Assembly: GCA_964522105.1 (NCBI GenBank)
Contig: CAZFVA010000008.1
Span: 1 to 64,000 of the forward strand
Direction: 5' to 3'
Length of the DNA stretch: 64,000 nucleotides
From: JAGOFO01 sp964522105
GTDB lineage: Bacteria > Myxococcota_A > UBA9042 > DTJE01
Shown: positions 16,755 to 25,710 of the stretch, piece by piece
Layout of the letters: the number at the start of each line of letters is the position of its first letter
How positions within the stretch are numbered: position 1 is the first letter of the stretch
The notes under the pieces: generated by a model
Seen by the model: the letters and a program-made list of their open reading frames with translations, nothing else
Database searches by the model: none
What the model was told of the DNA's origin: nothing
Made by a program: the position numbers and the translations under genes

Positions 16755-18593
16755 ATGGGGAACCTTCTTTTGAAACACGCTTACAAAGTTCTGCTTGTCG
16801 CTTTTGCCATCGCCCTGCCATATCCGGCGCAGGCCGCCACCACTTCGGCTGCCGACGTCGCACAGCAATCCCCGTTGTCTGAAGAAGACGACTCCGGGGA
16901 AACCGACTACTGGAAGGAAATCACATTCACGAAGGACGACTTCGCCGAAGTCAGAAGCGTCGTCAAACTGTTTTATATAGATCCCGGGTTTGACAAGCGC
17001 ATGGCCTGGATTTCTGCGTCCGATTTCATCCTGCGAACGATGGACCCGCCGCTGCGGCTTCTGCCTGATGAATTCTTCCTGAAGCGGCAAGGCACCGAAT
17101 ATAAAGGCGTTGAGCCTGTTAAACTTTCAAAGAAGGACCCTTTTGTCATTGTGAACAAGCCCGAGGCTGAACCTCTGGATTTCAGAGCTTTAAGCGATGA
17201 TGACATCAGAAAAAAGAAAGAAACCTTGAGGGCAAAATCTATTGAACGTGAAAAAGCGTGGTCAAAAATCGCGTTCACCGAAAAGGACTTTGACCGCATC
17301 TTTGACTGGGTCCGTGCCCGAAATCTGGAAAACAGCGCCAAAATTGACAGCACGGATGGCACAAAGAAGCCGGAAATTACCGAATCGACGTTGTACATAG
17401 CGGCCGCGCAGGGATACCTGGCGTCCCTGGACCCTCACACAACAATCATTTCAGCCAAAGCGTGGGCAGACGCGACAAAAGACACGGTTGACGGCAGTTT
17501 CGAGGGCATCGGGGCGATGCTGACCACATCGCAGGAAGCCATAATTATCGAAACCCCGATTGAAGGGCAGCCTGCCGAGCGAGCCGGTCTGAAGGCCGGC
17601 GACCAGATTATGGCGGTAGATGGCCGTGTCGTAACCGGCATGCCGCTGCACAAAGTCGTCAAACTGATAAAAGGCGAAAAAGGTTCGACCGTAGTAATGA
17701 AAATTCGCCGTCAGGGCATGCCTGATGATGTCGAATTCAGGATTGTCCGCCAGCACATCGAGGTACGCAACGTCCAGGCAAAGACGCTGAAAAACCACCC
17801 GGACATGGGCTACCTGAAAGTAACCGGATTTGTTGACGGCACTTCGCGCGATGTGGATAACGCTATCCGTGACCTGATCGCCGGTACAAAAGGCGGGCGG
17901 CTGCGTGGACTGGTTCTTGACCTTAGAATGAATTCCGGGGGTCTGTTGCAGGAAAGTGTTGAAATTGCAGACGCTTTTCTTGATGACGGCGTTATCGTGT
18001 CAGTCAAGAGCCCGGCCGAACGTGATGAAACTTACAACGCAAAAGAAGGCAAATGGGACTTTCCAGTCGTCGTCCTGGTGAATTCGGGATCGGCTTCGGC
18101 GTCAGAAATCCTGGCCAGTGCCCTGCAGGAAAACGGGCGCGCAGTCGTTCTGGGCGACAGGACTTTCGGCAAGGCATCGGTGCAGACCCTGATGCCCCCT
18201 TACCTGCGCAAGGACTACTTCATCAAGATAACTGTGGCCAGATACTATTCGCCGTCCGGTCGCACCATCCAGGTGACAGGGGTTATGCCGGACGTTGATG
18301 TTCCGCCGGAAATCGATGGCAAGCAGCCGATCGGATTCCGCGAAGAAGACCTGGCACATCACCTTACAAAGATTAAGGCTGACTATAAGTCCCCGAATGC
18401 CAACCTGATCAGCGACCTGAAGAAGTGTTCGGACACAACCGGCGTCGCAGTTGCTGCCGGCCGCGCAAACCCGCACCCGACTATAAAAACTGACTTTCAA
18501 CTTATGGCTGCTGGTGACTACCTTGAATGTCTGTTCAACGACCGTGACAGGCAGAGTGAAGTATCCAGAAACATGGGAAAATCTGCAGAATAG
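16755..18593 (+). CDS. Carboxyl-terminal processing protease (S41, PDZ)
   Basis: A 612-residue periplasmic CtpA/Tsp-type serine protease. A signal peptide ends near AQAATT. A PDZ domain lies at about 250-330 (EGIGAMLTT, RAGLKAGDQIMAVDG) and the S41 catalytic domain at about 345-530. The Ser/Lys dyad is Ser448 in SGSASASE and Lys473 in RTFGKASVQ; their 25-residue separation equals that in E. coli Tsp. These enzymes trim C-termini of envelope proteins and help turn over murein hydrolases. A perfect TATAAT lies at 16736-16741 but no good -35 element is visible. The stop is 12 bases from the convergent metG end. Confidence 0.93.
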   Translation: MGNLLLKHAYKVLLVAFAIALPYPAQAATTSAADVAQQSPLSEEDDSGETDYWKEITFTKDDFAEVRSVVKLFYIDPGFDKRMAWISASDFILRTMDPPLRLLPDEFFLKRQGTEYKGVEPVKLSKKDPFVIVNKPEAEPLDFRALSDDDIRKKKETLRAKSIEREKAWSKIAFTEKDFDRIFDWVRARNLENSAKIDSTDGTKKPEITESTLYIAAAQGYLASLDPHTTIISAKAWADATKDTVDGSFEGIGAMLTTSQEAIIIETPIEGQPAERAGLKAGDQIMAVDGRVVTGMPLHKVVKLIKGEKGSTVVMKIRRQGMPDDVEFRIVRQHIEVRNVQAKTLKNHPDMGYLKVTGFVDGTSRDVDNAIRDLIAGTKGGRLRGLVLDLRMNSGGLLQESVEIADAFLDDGVIVSVKSPAERDETYNAKEGKWDFPVVVLVNSGSASASEILASALQENGRAVVLGDRTFGKASVQTLMPPYLRKDYFIKITVARYYSPSGRTIQVTGVMPDVDVPPEIDGKQPIGFREEDLAHHLTKIKADYKSPNANLISDLKKCSDTTGVAVAAGRANPHPTIKTDFQLMAAGDYLECLFNDRDRQSEVSRNMGKSAE

Positions 18594-18605
18594 CGGTGGG
18601 GGCGC

Positions 18606-20573
18606 CTAGCCAATCCGGGTACCCGGCTTCCGGCGGGATGCGGCGGCGACCAGAGACATGCCGTCTTCATCTTCAGCAGCCAGAATCATGCCTTCAGAAA
18701 GCACACCAAAAACCTTTCTTGGCTTCAGATTCGCTACAACCGTAATCTGAGTGCCCGGCAAAGTGGCGACATCAAATTTCAGGCCGATACCGGCCACAAT
18801 CTGGCGCGGCTTTTCTTCACCAAGGTCGACAGCCAGTTTCAACAGCTTGTCAGACCCGGAAACAGGTTCGGCCGAAAGTACCGTACCGACCTTCAACTGT
18901 ATCTTCAGGAAATCATCAAAAGTCGCAAATTCGCTGGCCGCTTCAGTCGCCGCGACCTGCGGGGCCGATTTCGCTTCGGTCACGGCGGGCGGTGCGGCAA
19001 CCTTCGATTCAGACACGACGGGCGATTCCGTAAATTCAGGCATTTCATGGCGCGGGAACGGCGGCTCGGCCAGAGTAAGCACAGAACCGGCCACAAGCCC
19101 GCCCCACTTCAAGTCGTCAAGTACCGAAACCACACGCTGACCGCCGAGCGCGGCAAGGATCGACTCGACCTTTCCCGGCATTATCGGCCACAGCATGTTC
19201 AAGGCGAAGCGAAGCCCTTCAAGGGCTATATAGACGGCGGCGCCTGCGGCCGCGCGGTCAGTCTTGATAACCTTGAAAGGTTCAGTCTCGGCAACGTAAC
19301 GATTTAGACGGCGGACGAAATTCATGACAGCCTCGATGGCCGCCTCGATCCTTAAATTTTCAACAAGATCAGTTACTTTGCCGGGAAGAGCTTCAGCCAT
19401 GGCCATGACTTCAGCGTCGGCCGGATGTCCGCTGCCGCTGCCAGGTTCTGGAATAATCCCGTCAAACTGCTTGGCCGCGAAACCGCACAACCGGTTGGCA
19501 AGATTGCCAAGATCGTTGGCCAGTTCGTAATTATGCCGCTTCAGGAATGACTGTTCCGAAAAGTCCGAATCAAGCCCGACGACCATTTCGCGCATCAGGA
19601 AATAACGAAGCGAATCAACGCCGTACTTTTCTTTCATTTCCAGCGGACTGACAACATTACCGAGTGATTTCGACATCTTGGTCGAATCAATCAGCCACCA
19701 GCCGTGAGCAATAATGTGCTTCGGCATCGCAATGCCAAGCGCAAACAGCATCGTGGTCCAGTACACCGAATGAGTGGTCAGAATGTCCTTGCCAATCAGG
19801 TGATGCACGTGCGGCCACCACTTTGCGAAACGCTCGTCATCAGAATACAGACCGATCACCGAAACGTAATTGATAAGCGCGTCAAACCAGACGTAAGTCA
19901 CAAAATCAGGGTCAAACGGCAGTTCGATGCCCCAGGAAAGACGGCTCTTCGGCCTGCTGATGCACAGGTCCTGCAACGGCTTGCGAAGGAATCCCAGAAC
20001 CTCGTTCCGACGCGATTCAGGCCTGATAAAATCAGGGTTCGCGGCGATATGGTCCAGCAGGTGCTGCTGATATTTACTCATTTTGAAGAAGTAGTTGGAC
20101 TCGACGATCTTGTTTACTTCACCGCCGGTCTCGGGACACTTCCCATCGATCAACTCGTCTTCAGTAAAGAACTTTTCGACCCTGGAGCTGTAAAAACCTT
20201 CGTACTGGCCTTTATATATGTCACCGGTAACCCACAGTTTTTCCAGGGCTTTCACAACGACAGTCTCATGCCGCTTTTCAGTCGTCCTGATGAAATCATC
20301 ATTGCTGACGTCCAGCGTCGGCCACAGATTCCTGAAATGCGCCTGCATTTCGTCGCAATGTTCCTGCGGCGTCATGCCACGCTTTTTCGCAGCTTCTTCC
20401 ACTTTCTGACCGTGCTCGTCCACGCCTGTAAGAAAAAACGTCTCGCAGCCGAACATCGCATGGTAACGCTTCAACACGTCGGCCAGGATTGTGGCGTACG
20501 CGTGACCGATATGCGGCTTGTCGTTAACGTAATAAATCGGGGTTGTTACGTAATAGCGCTTCTTTTCGTCCAC
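18606..20573 (-). CDS. metG: Methionyl-tRNA synthetase
   Basis: A 655-residue MetRS that charges tRNA-Met. I chose the GTG at 20573, preceded by CGGAG at seven bases and giving the usual N-terminus before YYVTTPIYYVND; an ATG at 20621 is the alternative. Class I signatures are PHIGHAY and STKMSKSLGN. The zinc-knuckle region has only one Cys (GKCPETGGE), so this is the zinc-free type. The C-terminal ~110 residues form an EMAP/Trbp111 tRNA-binding domain (FDDFLKIQLKVGTV onward), joined by an Ala/Pro/Ser linker. It is downstream of the methyltransferase gene and may belong to the same transcript. Confidence 0.97.
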   Translation of the reverse strand: MDEKKRYYVTTPIYYVNDKPHIGHAYATILADVLKRYHAMFGCETFFLTGVDEHGQKVEEAAKKRGMTPQEHCDEMQAHFRNLWPTLDVSNDDFIRTTEKRHETVVVKALEKLWVTGDIYKGQYEGFYSSRVEKFFTEDELIDGKCPETGGEVNKIVESNYFFKMSKYQQHLLDHIAANPDFIRPESRRNEVLGFLRKPLQDLCISRPKSRLSWGIELPFDPDFVTYVWFDALINYVSVIGLYSDDERFAKWWPHVHHLIGKDILTTHSVYWTTMLFALGIAMPKHIIAHGWWLIDSTKMSKSLGNVVSPLEMKEKYGVDSLRYFLMREMVVGLDSDFSEQSFLKRHNYELANDLGNLANRLCGFAAKQFDGIIPEPGSGSGHPADAEVMAMAEALPGKVTDLVENLRIEAAIEAVMNFVRRLNRYVAETEPFKVIKTDRAAAGAAVYIALEGLRFALNMLWPIMPGKVESILAALGGQRVVSVLDDLKWGGLVAGSVLTLAEPPFPRHEMPEFTESPVVSESKVAAPPAVTEAKSAPQVAATEAASEFATFDDFLKIQLKVGTVLSAEPVSGSDKLLKLAVDLGEEKPRQIVAGIGLKFDVATLPGTQITVVANLKPRKVFGVLSEGMILAAEDEDGMSLVAAASRRKPGTRIG

Positions 20574-20644
20574 CTGAATTCTCCGAAAAACCACGGGAAG
20601 TTTAATCCCGGACCGCGACAAGAGGAAGGGGCATGACGCACCCG

Positions 20645-20679
20645 GCAGGCAGTATCACACTCACCGCAGGCAGTATCAC
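20645..20679. repeat. 21-base tandem duplication at the methyltransferase stop
   Basis: GCAGGCAGTATCAC occurs at 20645-20658 and again at 20666-20679, a 21-base period. The second copy contains the stop codon of the methyltransferase gene. It looks like a slipped-strand duplication of the gene end. Confidence 0.7.
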
Positions 20680-21503
20680 GTCAAACCGGTCACGAATTCC
20701 CTGTTCATGAAGACAGGTTCCGAAAGGCCGGGAACATGCACGTCACCGCCCGCTGAACCGGTCGCGCAGGATTCAATGCGACGGGCAGCATGAACGATGT
20801 CGATCATGTAAAGTTCGACGGCTGTGCCGGGCCCCGGTTGAACTGGGACAACAACTTCGGCGGCAAGCGCACATTCAGGCAGCACAACCAGACATTCTTC
20901 AAGCCTTTCGGCTGGATACATAACAACGGCATGACCGTCCGGCGCCAGAACGGCTGAAATCACGCCCATCAGGTCCCGCATGTTCAGATGCAGTTCATGC
21001 CTGGCTGCGGCCTTTTCTGAATCCGGATTAACCCGCCCCGACCCGAGCCGGTAAAACGGCGGATTGGAAACGACCAGGTCAAATTGCGCGGATTCGTCAG
21101 CCTTACAGGCAGCGACGACAGTTCTGACATCACCGGCGACAACCGAGATCCTGTTTTCAAGACCATTGATTTGTGTGTTGCGGACGGCCCTGTCAGCGGC
21201 CAGTGGCTGAATCTCGACCGCTGTAACCGCTGCCTGTGGCATGTGCGCTGCCAGCAGAATTCCAATAATCCCGCAACCGGCACCAACATCAAGCACAGCG
21301 CCGGCCTGGCCGTACGCACCAATCGCGTACCGCGCCAGGACAACCGAATCTATGCCGAACCTGTAGCCACGACTTGCCTGAATAAATGGCCAGCGGTCAA
21401 ACAGGACTGTCAGGTCTTCATCTTCGCCAACAGCCCCTTCAAGGCGCAGCGCATCTTCAATGCCGACCGGGACAGGATATGGGATCGGGGATAGACGGCC
21501 CAA
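20676..21503 (-). CDS. TrmN6-like tRNA/N6-adenine methyltransferase
   Basis: A class I SAM-dependent methyltransferase of about 275 residues. The SAM loop is LDVGAGCGIIGI and the catalytic motif is SNPPFYRLGSG, with ARHELHL after it, as in TrmN6 enzymes that methylate A37 of tRNA1(Val) and related adenine methylases. The start is uncertain: the open frame reaches 21605 inside the upstream gene; a TTG at 21503, one base after that gene's stop, is the first start outside it. No ATG occurs before the conserved region. Position between DUF1015 and metG fits a tRNA role. Confidence 0.8.
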   Translation of the reverse strand: MGRLSPIPYPVPVGIEDALRLEGAVGEDEDLTVLFDRWPFIQASRGYRFGIDSVVLARYAIGAYGQAGAVLDVGAGCGIIGILLAAHMPQAAVTAVEIQPLAADRAVRNTQINGLENRISVVAGDVRTVVAACKADESAQFDLVVSNPPFYRLGSGRVNPDSEKAAARHELHLNMRDLMGVISAVLAPDGHAVVMYPAERLEECLVVLPECALAAEVVVPVQPGPGTAVELYMIDIVHAARRIESCATGSAGGDVHVPGLSEPVFMNREFVTGLT

Positions 21504-21504
21504 G

Positions 21505-22830
21505 CTACGGAACCTGCTCTTCAAGCGGGTGGATGACAAGGCCGGAAATGATCTTCGGGAAGAAGTAAGTCGATTTCTGAGGCATTTTTTCGCCAGCCTG
21601 GGCAACGGCCTCGATCTGACCTGCAGTAACCTGATTCATTATGATTCCAACCTGATACCTGGCAGGATTGGCGCGGACAGCGGCATCAATCTCGACCGGG
21701 TCATAATGGTAATCAATGTTGGTCTTGGCGGCCTGGGCTTCAAGTGAGATTCCAAGCATCTCAAGCAGCATGCGCTGGTGAATCCAGGAAACGTCCAGCG
21801 CGGCGACCGCAGGATGAAGCCCGCAATCCCGGGCAAATCTGGCGCGACTTTCCGGCTTCACCAATACGGTGTGCCATCCGAGGCCCTGCAGATACAACCC
21901 GAACACAAGCGAGCCGTCCTTTCCCATCGCTTCAACAGCCAGATCGACCTGGTCCACCGGCTTGTCGATATGCGTAACAACGCAGTCAGCGCGAAGTGCT
22001 TCAAGCAGACGTTCATTACTGAATCCGGGGACGTCATGAAGCATGCGGTTAAACGGAAGTATTACCAGGCCATCCTGACACGTATTAGCCATATAAACGG
22101 TGGCAAAGTTGAACGGTTCGTCGCCGGTTGAACCACCCAGTTCGGCAATCCTTGCGGCGCGGTAATTTCGCGTCGTTTCGTATCTGTGGTGTCCATCGGC
22201 TATGAACTGGGGACTTGAAGAAAGCACGTCAGAAATGATGTCGACCGCATCCTGGCGGCGAACGATGTGCAGAATGTGCTTGATGCCATCCGGGGTCGTC
22301 CCTTCGGCCGCAAATTCCATGACGCCGGGCTGCGAAAGCACGGCGTCGATCTTTTTGGCAGGATCAGTATAGAAAGAAAAGACCTGTGAACACACGACCT
22401 TACAGGCACGGAAAAGCTTGAAGCGATCAACCTTTGGTCCGTCCAGAGTCTTTTCGTGGGCCAGCAGGCCACCTTCATCAGTCAGACGCCAGCGCCCGAT
22501 GATTCCACGACGACAGACTCTGCCGCGACCGGAAAGATCAAACTCCTGGTCATAAACGTAAAAGCCGGGTTCAGCATCCTGAACGATGACGCCGTCTTTC
22601 AGAAACTTGCTGAAGTCGTCGCGGGCACGTGTGTACCGATTATTGTTTTCATCATCGGTATCATATTGATAACCAAGGATCATCCTGACAACGTTCGCAG
22701 GATGCTGGTCATAAAGCTCTTTTTGCAACTCGGGGGAAATGACATCGTACGGGGGCGCCAGAACCTGACCTAGATCCCCGACCTTCTTCGAGTCATACCT
22801 GAAAGCTTTAACTGGAAGCACACCCTTCAT
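21505..22830 (-). CDS. DUF1015-family protein
   Basis: A 441-residue protein of the DUF1015 family, cytoplasmic and widespread in anaerobes, with no established activity. Family blocks are seen at the N-terminus (LPVKAFRYD, VLAPPYDVIS), then ARDDFSKFL, LLAHEKTLDGPKVDR, QFIADGHHRYET, and a C-terminal region with HPAVAALDVSWIH. The ATG at 22830 follows GCGAGGA; the frame extends 45 bases further without a site. Some relatives sit beside serine or phosphoserine metabolism genes, but nothing here supports a specific function. Confidence 0.88.
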   Translation of the reverse strand: MKGVLPVKAFRYDSKKVGDLGQVLAPPYDVISPELQKELYDQHPANVVRMILGYQYDTDDENNNRYTRARDDFSKFLKDGVIVQDAEPGFYVYDQEFDLSGRGRVCRRGIIGRWRLTDEGGLLAHEKTLDGPKVDRFKLFRACKVVCSQVFSFYTDPAKKIDAVLSQPGVMEFAAEGTTPDGIKHILHIVRRQDAVDIISDVLSSSPQFIADGHHRYETTRNYRAARIAELGGSTGDEPFNFATVYMANTCQDGLVILPFNRMLHDVPGFSNERLLEALRADCVVTHIDKPVDQVDLAVEAMGKDGSLVFGLYLQGLGWHTVLVKPESRARFARDCGLHPAVAALDVSWIHQRMLLEMLGISLEAQAAKTNIDYHYDPVEIDAAVRANPARYQVGIIMNQVTAGQIEAVAQAGEKMPQKSTYFFPKIISGLVIHPLEEQVP

Positions 22831-22904
22831 TTTTTCCTCGCAAGCCTGAACCAGACGCAGCCCGACTGCCCACAATCAATGCAATCGGACCACTTACGGG
22901 GCCA

Positions 22905-22932
22905 AGGCTATCACAACAAACTGCCCGGTCAA
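22905..22932 (-). promoter_or_regulatory. Promoter candidate for the DUF1015-methyltransferase-metG block
   Basis: On the minus strand TTGACC (22927-22932) and TAGCCT (22905-22910) are 16 bases apart, the latter preceded by TGA as in an extended -10. The leader to the DUF1015 ATG would be about 70 bases. The -10 match is only three of six. Confidence 0.3.
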
Positions 22933-23037
22933 CCTTATGAACAAACTTCTAATGCCTGTTTCTGCGCCTGCGGCGACTGTGTAACCGTTTTCAGCAGACA
23001 CCGCCGCGCTTACACACCACACGAATTCGGACTGCAG

Positions 23038-24432
23038 TCATTTACCAAGCAAATCCAAAACCTTACCATGCACACCGAAAAAGTCACGTCCGCTCATGCC
23101 CAGAATTACATCACCGACATCAGCACTGGCAACAGCTTCGGCCGCAAGTTCATCCATGTCCGCGATAATCGCCGCCGGAGTCCCCCGGGCGCTGATGTCA
23201 GAAACAAGGCGGGCCATGTCGATTTTCTGGTCCTGGGGAAGGCCATCGGCCTTTTCAAAAGGACTGCAGAACAGCACACGATCAGCCTGGGAAAACGCGT
23301 CTACATATTCAGACTGAAAAACCTTACGACGACTGGTGTTTGATTCCGGTTCGAACAACGCGATGATTTTGCTGCCGGGATACGCCAGCCTTACCGCGCG
23401 GATAGTCTCGCGGACGGCCGTCGGGTGATGGGCAAAATCGTCAATGACTGTGACCCCGCGCGCAACACCTTTTACTTCCTGACGTTTTTTGATGCCTGAA
23501 AAGGAAATAAGCGCATCAGCCAGTCGCGAATTGACTGCCCCGATTTCATGCAGAACGCCAAGAGCGGCAATCGTATTTGAAAGGTTATGTCTGCCAATCA
23601 ACGGCGAAACGAACCGGCCGACGACAACTTCATTGCAGATAAGATTAAAGCTGACCCTGCCCCCGGCCCACTCGATGCCAGTCGCATGCCACCAGCCTTC
23701 GTCGATGCCGAAAGTGCGGACTGTGGCCGCTGTTTCTGTGGCCGCCGCCGCCGCGTTGGCATCGTCAACTGGTATCAGCAGCGGGCTTCCCGCAGGCATG
23801 ATCTTCGCAAATTTCGCAAACGACGCGATTACTGCCGCAAGGTCGGCATAGATGTCAGCATGGTCAAATTCGACGTTATTGATGATTGCGGCCTGCGGCG
23901 CATAGTGAAGGAATTTCGGCCCCTTATCAAAATAGGCCGTATCGTACTCGTCGCCTTCAACTACAAAAAATCGGCCCGCCCCTGCCCTGAAATTGGACCC
24001 GAAATCGAGCGGCACCCCACCCACCAGATAACCGGGATCAAACCCCTGGGCATACAGAAGCCACGACAACAGCGACGATGTCGTTGTTTTGCCGTGCGTT
24101 CCGGTCACGACAACCGGAAACCTGCCTGCCAGATAGTGTTCACGCAAAGCTTCCGGAAAAGACATGAACGGGATGCCGCGTGCCCGCATCGCTTCGGCTT
24201 CAGGATTGTCGCGCCTCATCACGTTCCCGACAACGACAAGGTCAGGTTCCCAGTCCAGATTGCTGCCGTCATAAGGTGACATGACGTCTATCTTCAGGCT
24301 GGCAAGCAGGTCGCCGACCGGCGGGTACGGATACACCCTGTCAGAACCCCTGACTTCATGACCTGAATCCTGAAGCAACCCGGCAACTGCCGACATTGCG
24401 GTACCGCCAATCCCCATAACGTGAATCTTCAT
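23038..24432 (-). CDS. mpl: UDP-N-acetylmuramate:L-alanyl-gamma-D-glutamyl-meso-diaminopimelate ligase
   Basis: A 464-residue Mur ligase of the Mpl type, which reattaches the recycled murein tripeptide to UDP-MurNAc. The ATG at 24432 has GGGGAGG seven bases upstream. The N-terminal Rossmann part opens HVMGIGGTAMSAVAGLL, the ATP loop is VTGTHGKTTTSSLLSWLL, and later motifs include VVEGDEYDTAYFDKG, NVEFDHADIY, the LIGRHNLSNTIAAL block and DDFAHHPTAVRETI. The YFDKGPKF and PSG-like AHHPT spacing distinguish it from MurC. It indicates that the organism has DAP-type peptidoglycan and recycles it. Confidence 0.93.
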   Translation of the reverse strand: MKIHVMGIGGTAMSAVAGLLQDSGHEVRGSDRVYPYPPVGDLLASLKIDVMSPYDGSNLDWEPDLVVVGNVMRRDNPEAEAMRARGIPFMSFPEALREHYLAGRFPVVVTGTHGKTTTSSLLSWLLYAQGFDPGYLVGGVPLDFGSNFRAGAGRFFVVEGDEYDTAYFDKGPKFLHYAPQAAIINNVEFDHADIYADLAAVIASFAKFAKIMPAGSPLLIPVDDANAAAAATETAATVRTFGIDEGWWHATGIEWAGGRVSFNLICNEVVVGRFVSPLIGRHNLSNTIAALGVLHEIGAVNSRLADALISFSGIKKRQEVKGVARGVTVIDDFAHHPTAVRETIRAVRLAYPGSKIIALFEPESNTSRRKVFQSEYVDAFSQADRVLFCSPFEKADGLPQDQKIDMARLVSDISARGTPAAIIADMDELAAEAVASADVGDVILGMSGRDFFGVHGKVLDLLGK

Positions 24433-24524
24433 GACCTGACCTCCCCGGGACCAATCCGGCCCGGCTTCTGACGCCGATTCTATCCCGGGAACTGAAACTA
24501 CACTAAATGGAACGACCCGCCGCG

Positions 24525-24553
24525 TTGACGTACGGGCGGCACGCAGGTATAAT
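24525..24553 (+). promoter_or_regulatory. Strong sigma70 promoter of the radical SAM/glycosyltransferase pair
   Basis: TTGACG (24525-24530, five of six) and a perfect TATAAT (24548-24553) are separated by exactly 17 bases. Transcription would start near 24560, so an ATG at 24562 would be essentially leaderless. Confidence 0.7.
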
Positions 24554-24561
24554 CGGCCTAC

Positions 24562-25710
24562 ATGACCACGCGGGAAATGAAGGAAAAACGGCGCATGCAC
24601 GATTCCAGTTTGCTTAGTTCTGCCATGATTCTGGGACGATCGATGGTGCGGTGCGTCATTGGCAGACCAAGCCCGACAATGCTGATTCTGGAACCGACTC
24701 TGCGATGCAATTCCCGCTGCATTACATGTTACAACCGGAAAAATCTGAATCAATCTGGTGCAGACCTCGACGTCGCGACTTGTCGAAGGATTGCAGCAGA
24801 CCTGCCCGACCTGCTTCTTCTGGAAATCAGCGGGGGCGAACCGTCATTACACAAGGAACTCCCCGATCTGATTGCCGAATTCGTAAAAGCCACACCAGTA
24901 AAATATATCAGCATCCCCACCAACGCCATCATGCCCGACGCAGTGGAAAAGATGGCCCGGGAAGTCTGCAATGTATTCAAGGGCTTTGTAGGTATTGGCC
25001 TGTCGATGGACGGTATTGGCGAAACTCATGACGCCATCCGGGGTGTGAACGGCAATTTTGATTCTTTGCAGGAAACGTACAGACGTCTGGTCGTTCTTAA
25101 AAAGACTCTGCCCAACCTTCATATCAGTGTAAATACATGTATTTGTTCGCAGAATGAATCATCTTACCGGGATATTCTTTCCTGGGTTGCTGATAACTGG
25201 CCGGAAATTGAAGGTCACAGCATCAGCCTTGTAAGGGCACCGGGAACGGACCAGGCCAGAATGGATTGCGCCGGATTTCTGAAAAGGGAAGGCAAGTACC
25301 TTAAAGGACAGGCGCGGTTGCGTGACGGGTATCGCCTCGGTCTGGCCGGTCAATTAAACAAGCTGTTCTGGGGGACCTATTACTCCGAGGCGCTGAAATA
25401 TCATCGCGGACAGCCTCGACACTGGCGATGTTCGGCTGGGAGTGGATCCATCTACATTGACGCTTTCGGTTCTGTGCATACCTGCGAGCTGCGTGATCCG
25501 ATTGGTTCACTGCGTAACCCCGGAACAAGTTTAAGCAGCATACTTAACAGCGCGGCTGCAAATCGCGAACGCCTTGAAATAGATACCGGAAAATGCTCAT
25601 GTGACCATTCCTGTTTTCTTCAGCACAGCGCCTTTACAAGACCTGGAAACATCGGTTTCTGGTGGCGCGGCCTGATGAATTCCCATGATGAAGGCATCCA
25701 ATATGACTAA
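24562..25710 (+). CDS. Radical SAM protein with SPASM-like C-terminus
   Basis: A radical SAM enzyme of up to 382 residues. The cluster motif CNSRCITCYN (CxxxCxxC) and the glycine-rich ISGGEPSLH motif are clear. The C-terminal part has Cys residues in WRCSAGSG, HTCELRD and CSCDHSC, consistent with an auxiliary SPASM-type iron-sulfur cluster. Start choice is open: 24562 lies at the predicted transcription start, whereas ATG 24595 has AAGGA ten bases upstream and gives 371 residues. The last bases overlap the glycosyltransferase start, so the pair is translationally coupled. Substrate unknown; SPASM enzymes often modify peptides or sugars, and the partner suggests a glycan or glycosylated product. 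Confidence 0.88.
   Translation: MTTREMKEKRRMHDSSLLSSAMILGRSMVRCVIGRPSPTMLILEPTLRCNSRCITCYNRKNLNQSGADLDVATCRRIAADLPDLLLLEISGGEPSLHKELPDLIAEFVKATPVKYISIPTNAIMPDAVEKMAREVCNVFKGFVGIGLSMDGIGETHDAIRGVNGNFDSLQETYRRLVVLKKTLPNLHISVNTCICSQNESSYRDILSWVADNWPEIEGHSISLVRAPGTDQARMDCAGFLKREGKYLKGQARLRDGYRLGLAGQLNKLFWGTYYSEALKYHRGQPRHWRCSAGSGSIYIDAFGSVHTCELRDPIGSLRNPGTSLSSILNSAAANRERLEIDTGKCSCDHSCFLQHSAFTRPGNIGFWWRGLMNSHDEGIQYD

Noticed and set aside
19704..20636. Long open frame (310 codons) on the plus strand opposite metG
   Set aside because: It is antisense to a fully supported MetRS gene, has no recognisable motif and no ribosome site; it reflects codon bias of metG.
22879..23343. Plus-strand frame with CFCACGDC that might be a Cys-rich small protein
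   Set aside because: Most of it is antisense to mpl, and the intergenic part lacks a ribosome site.
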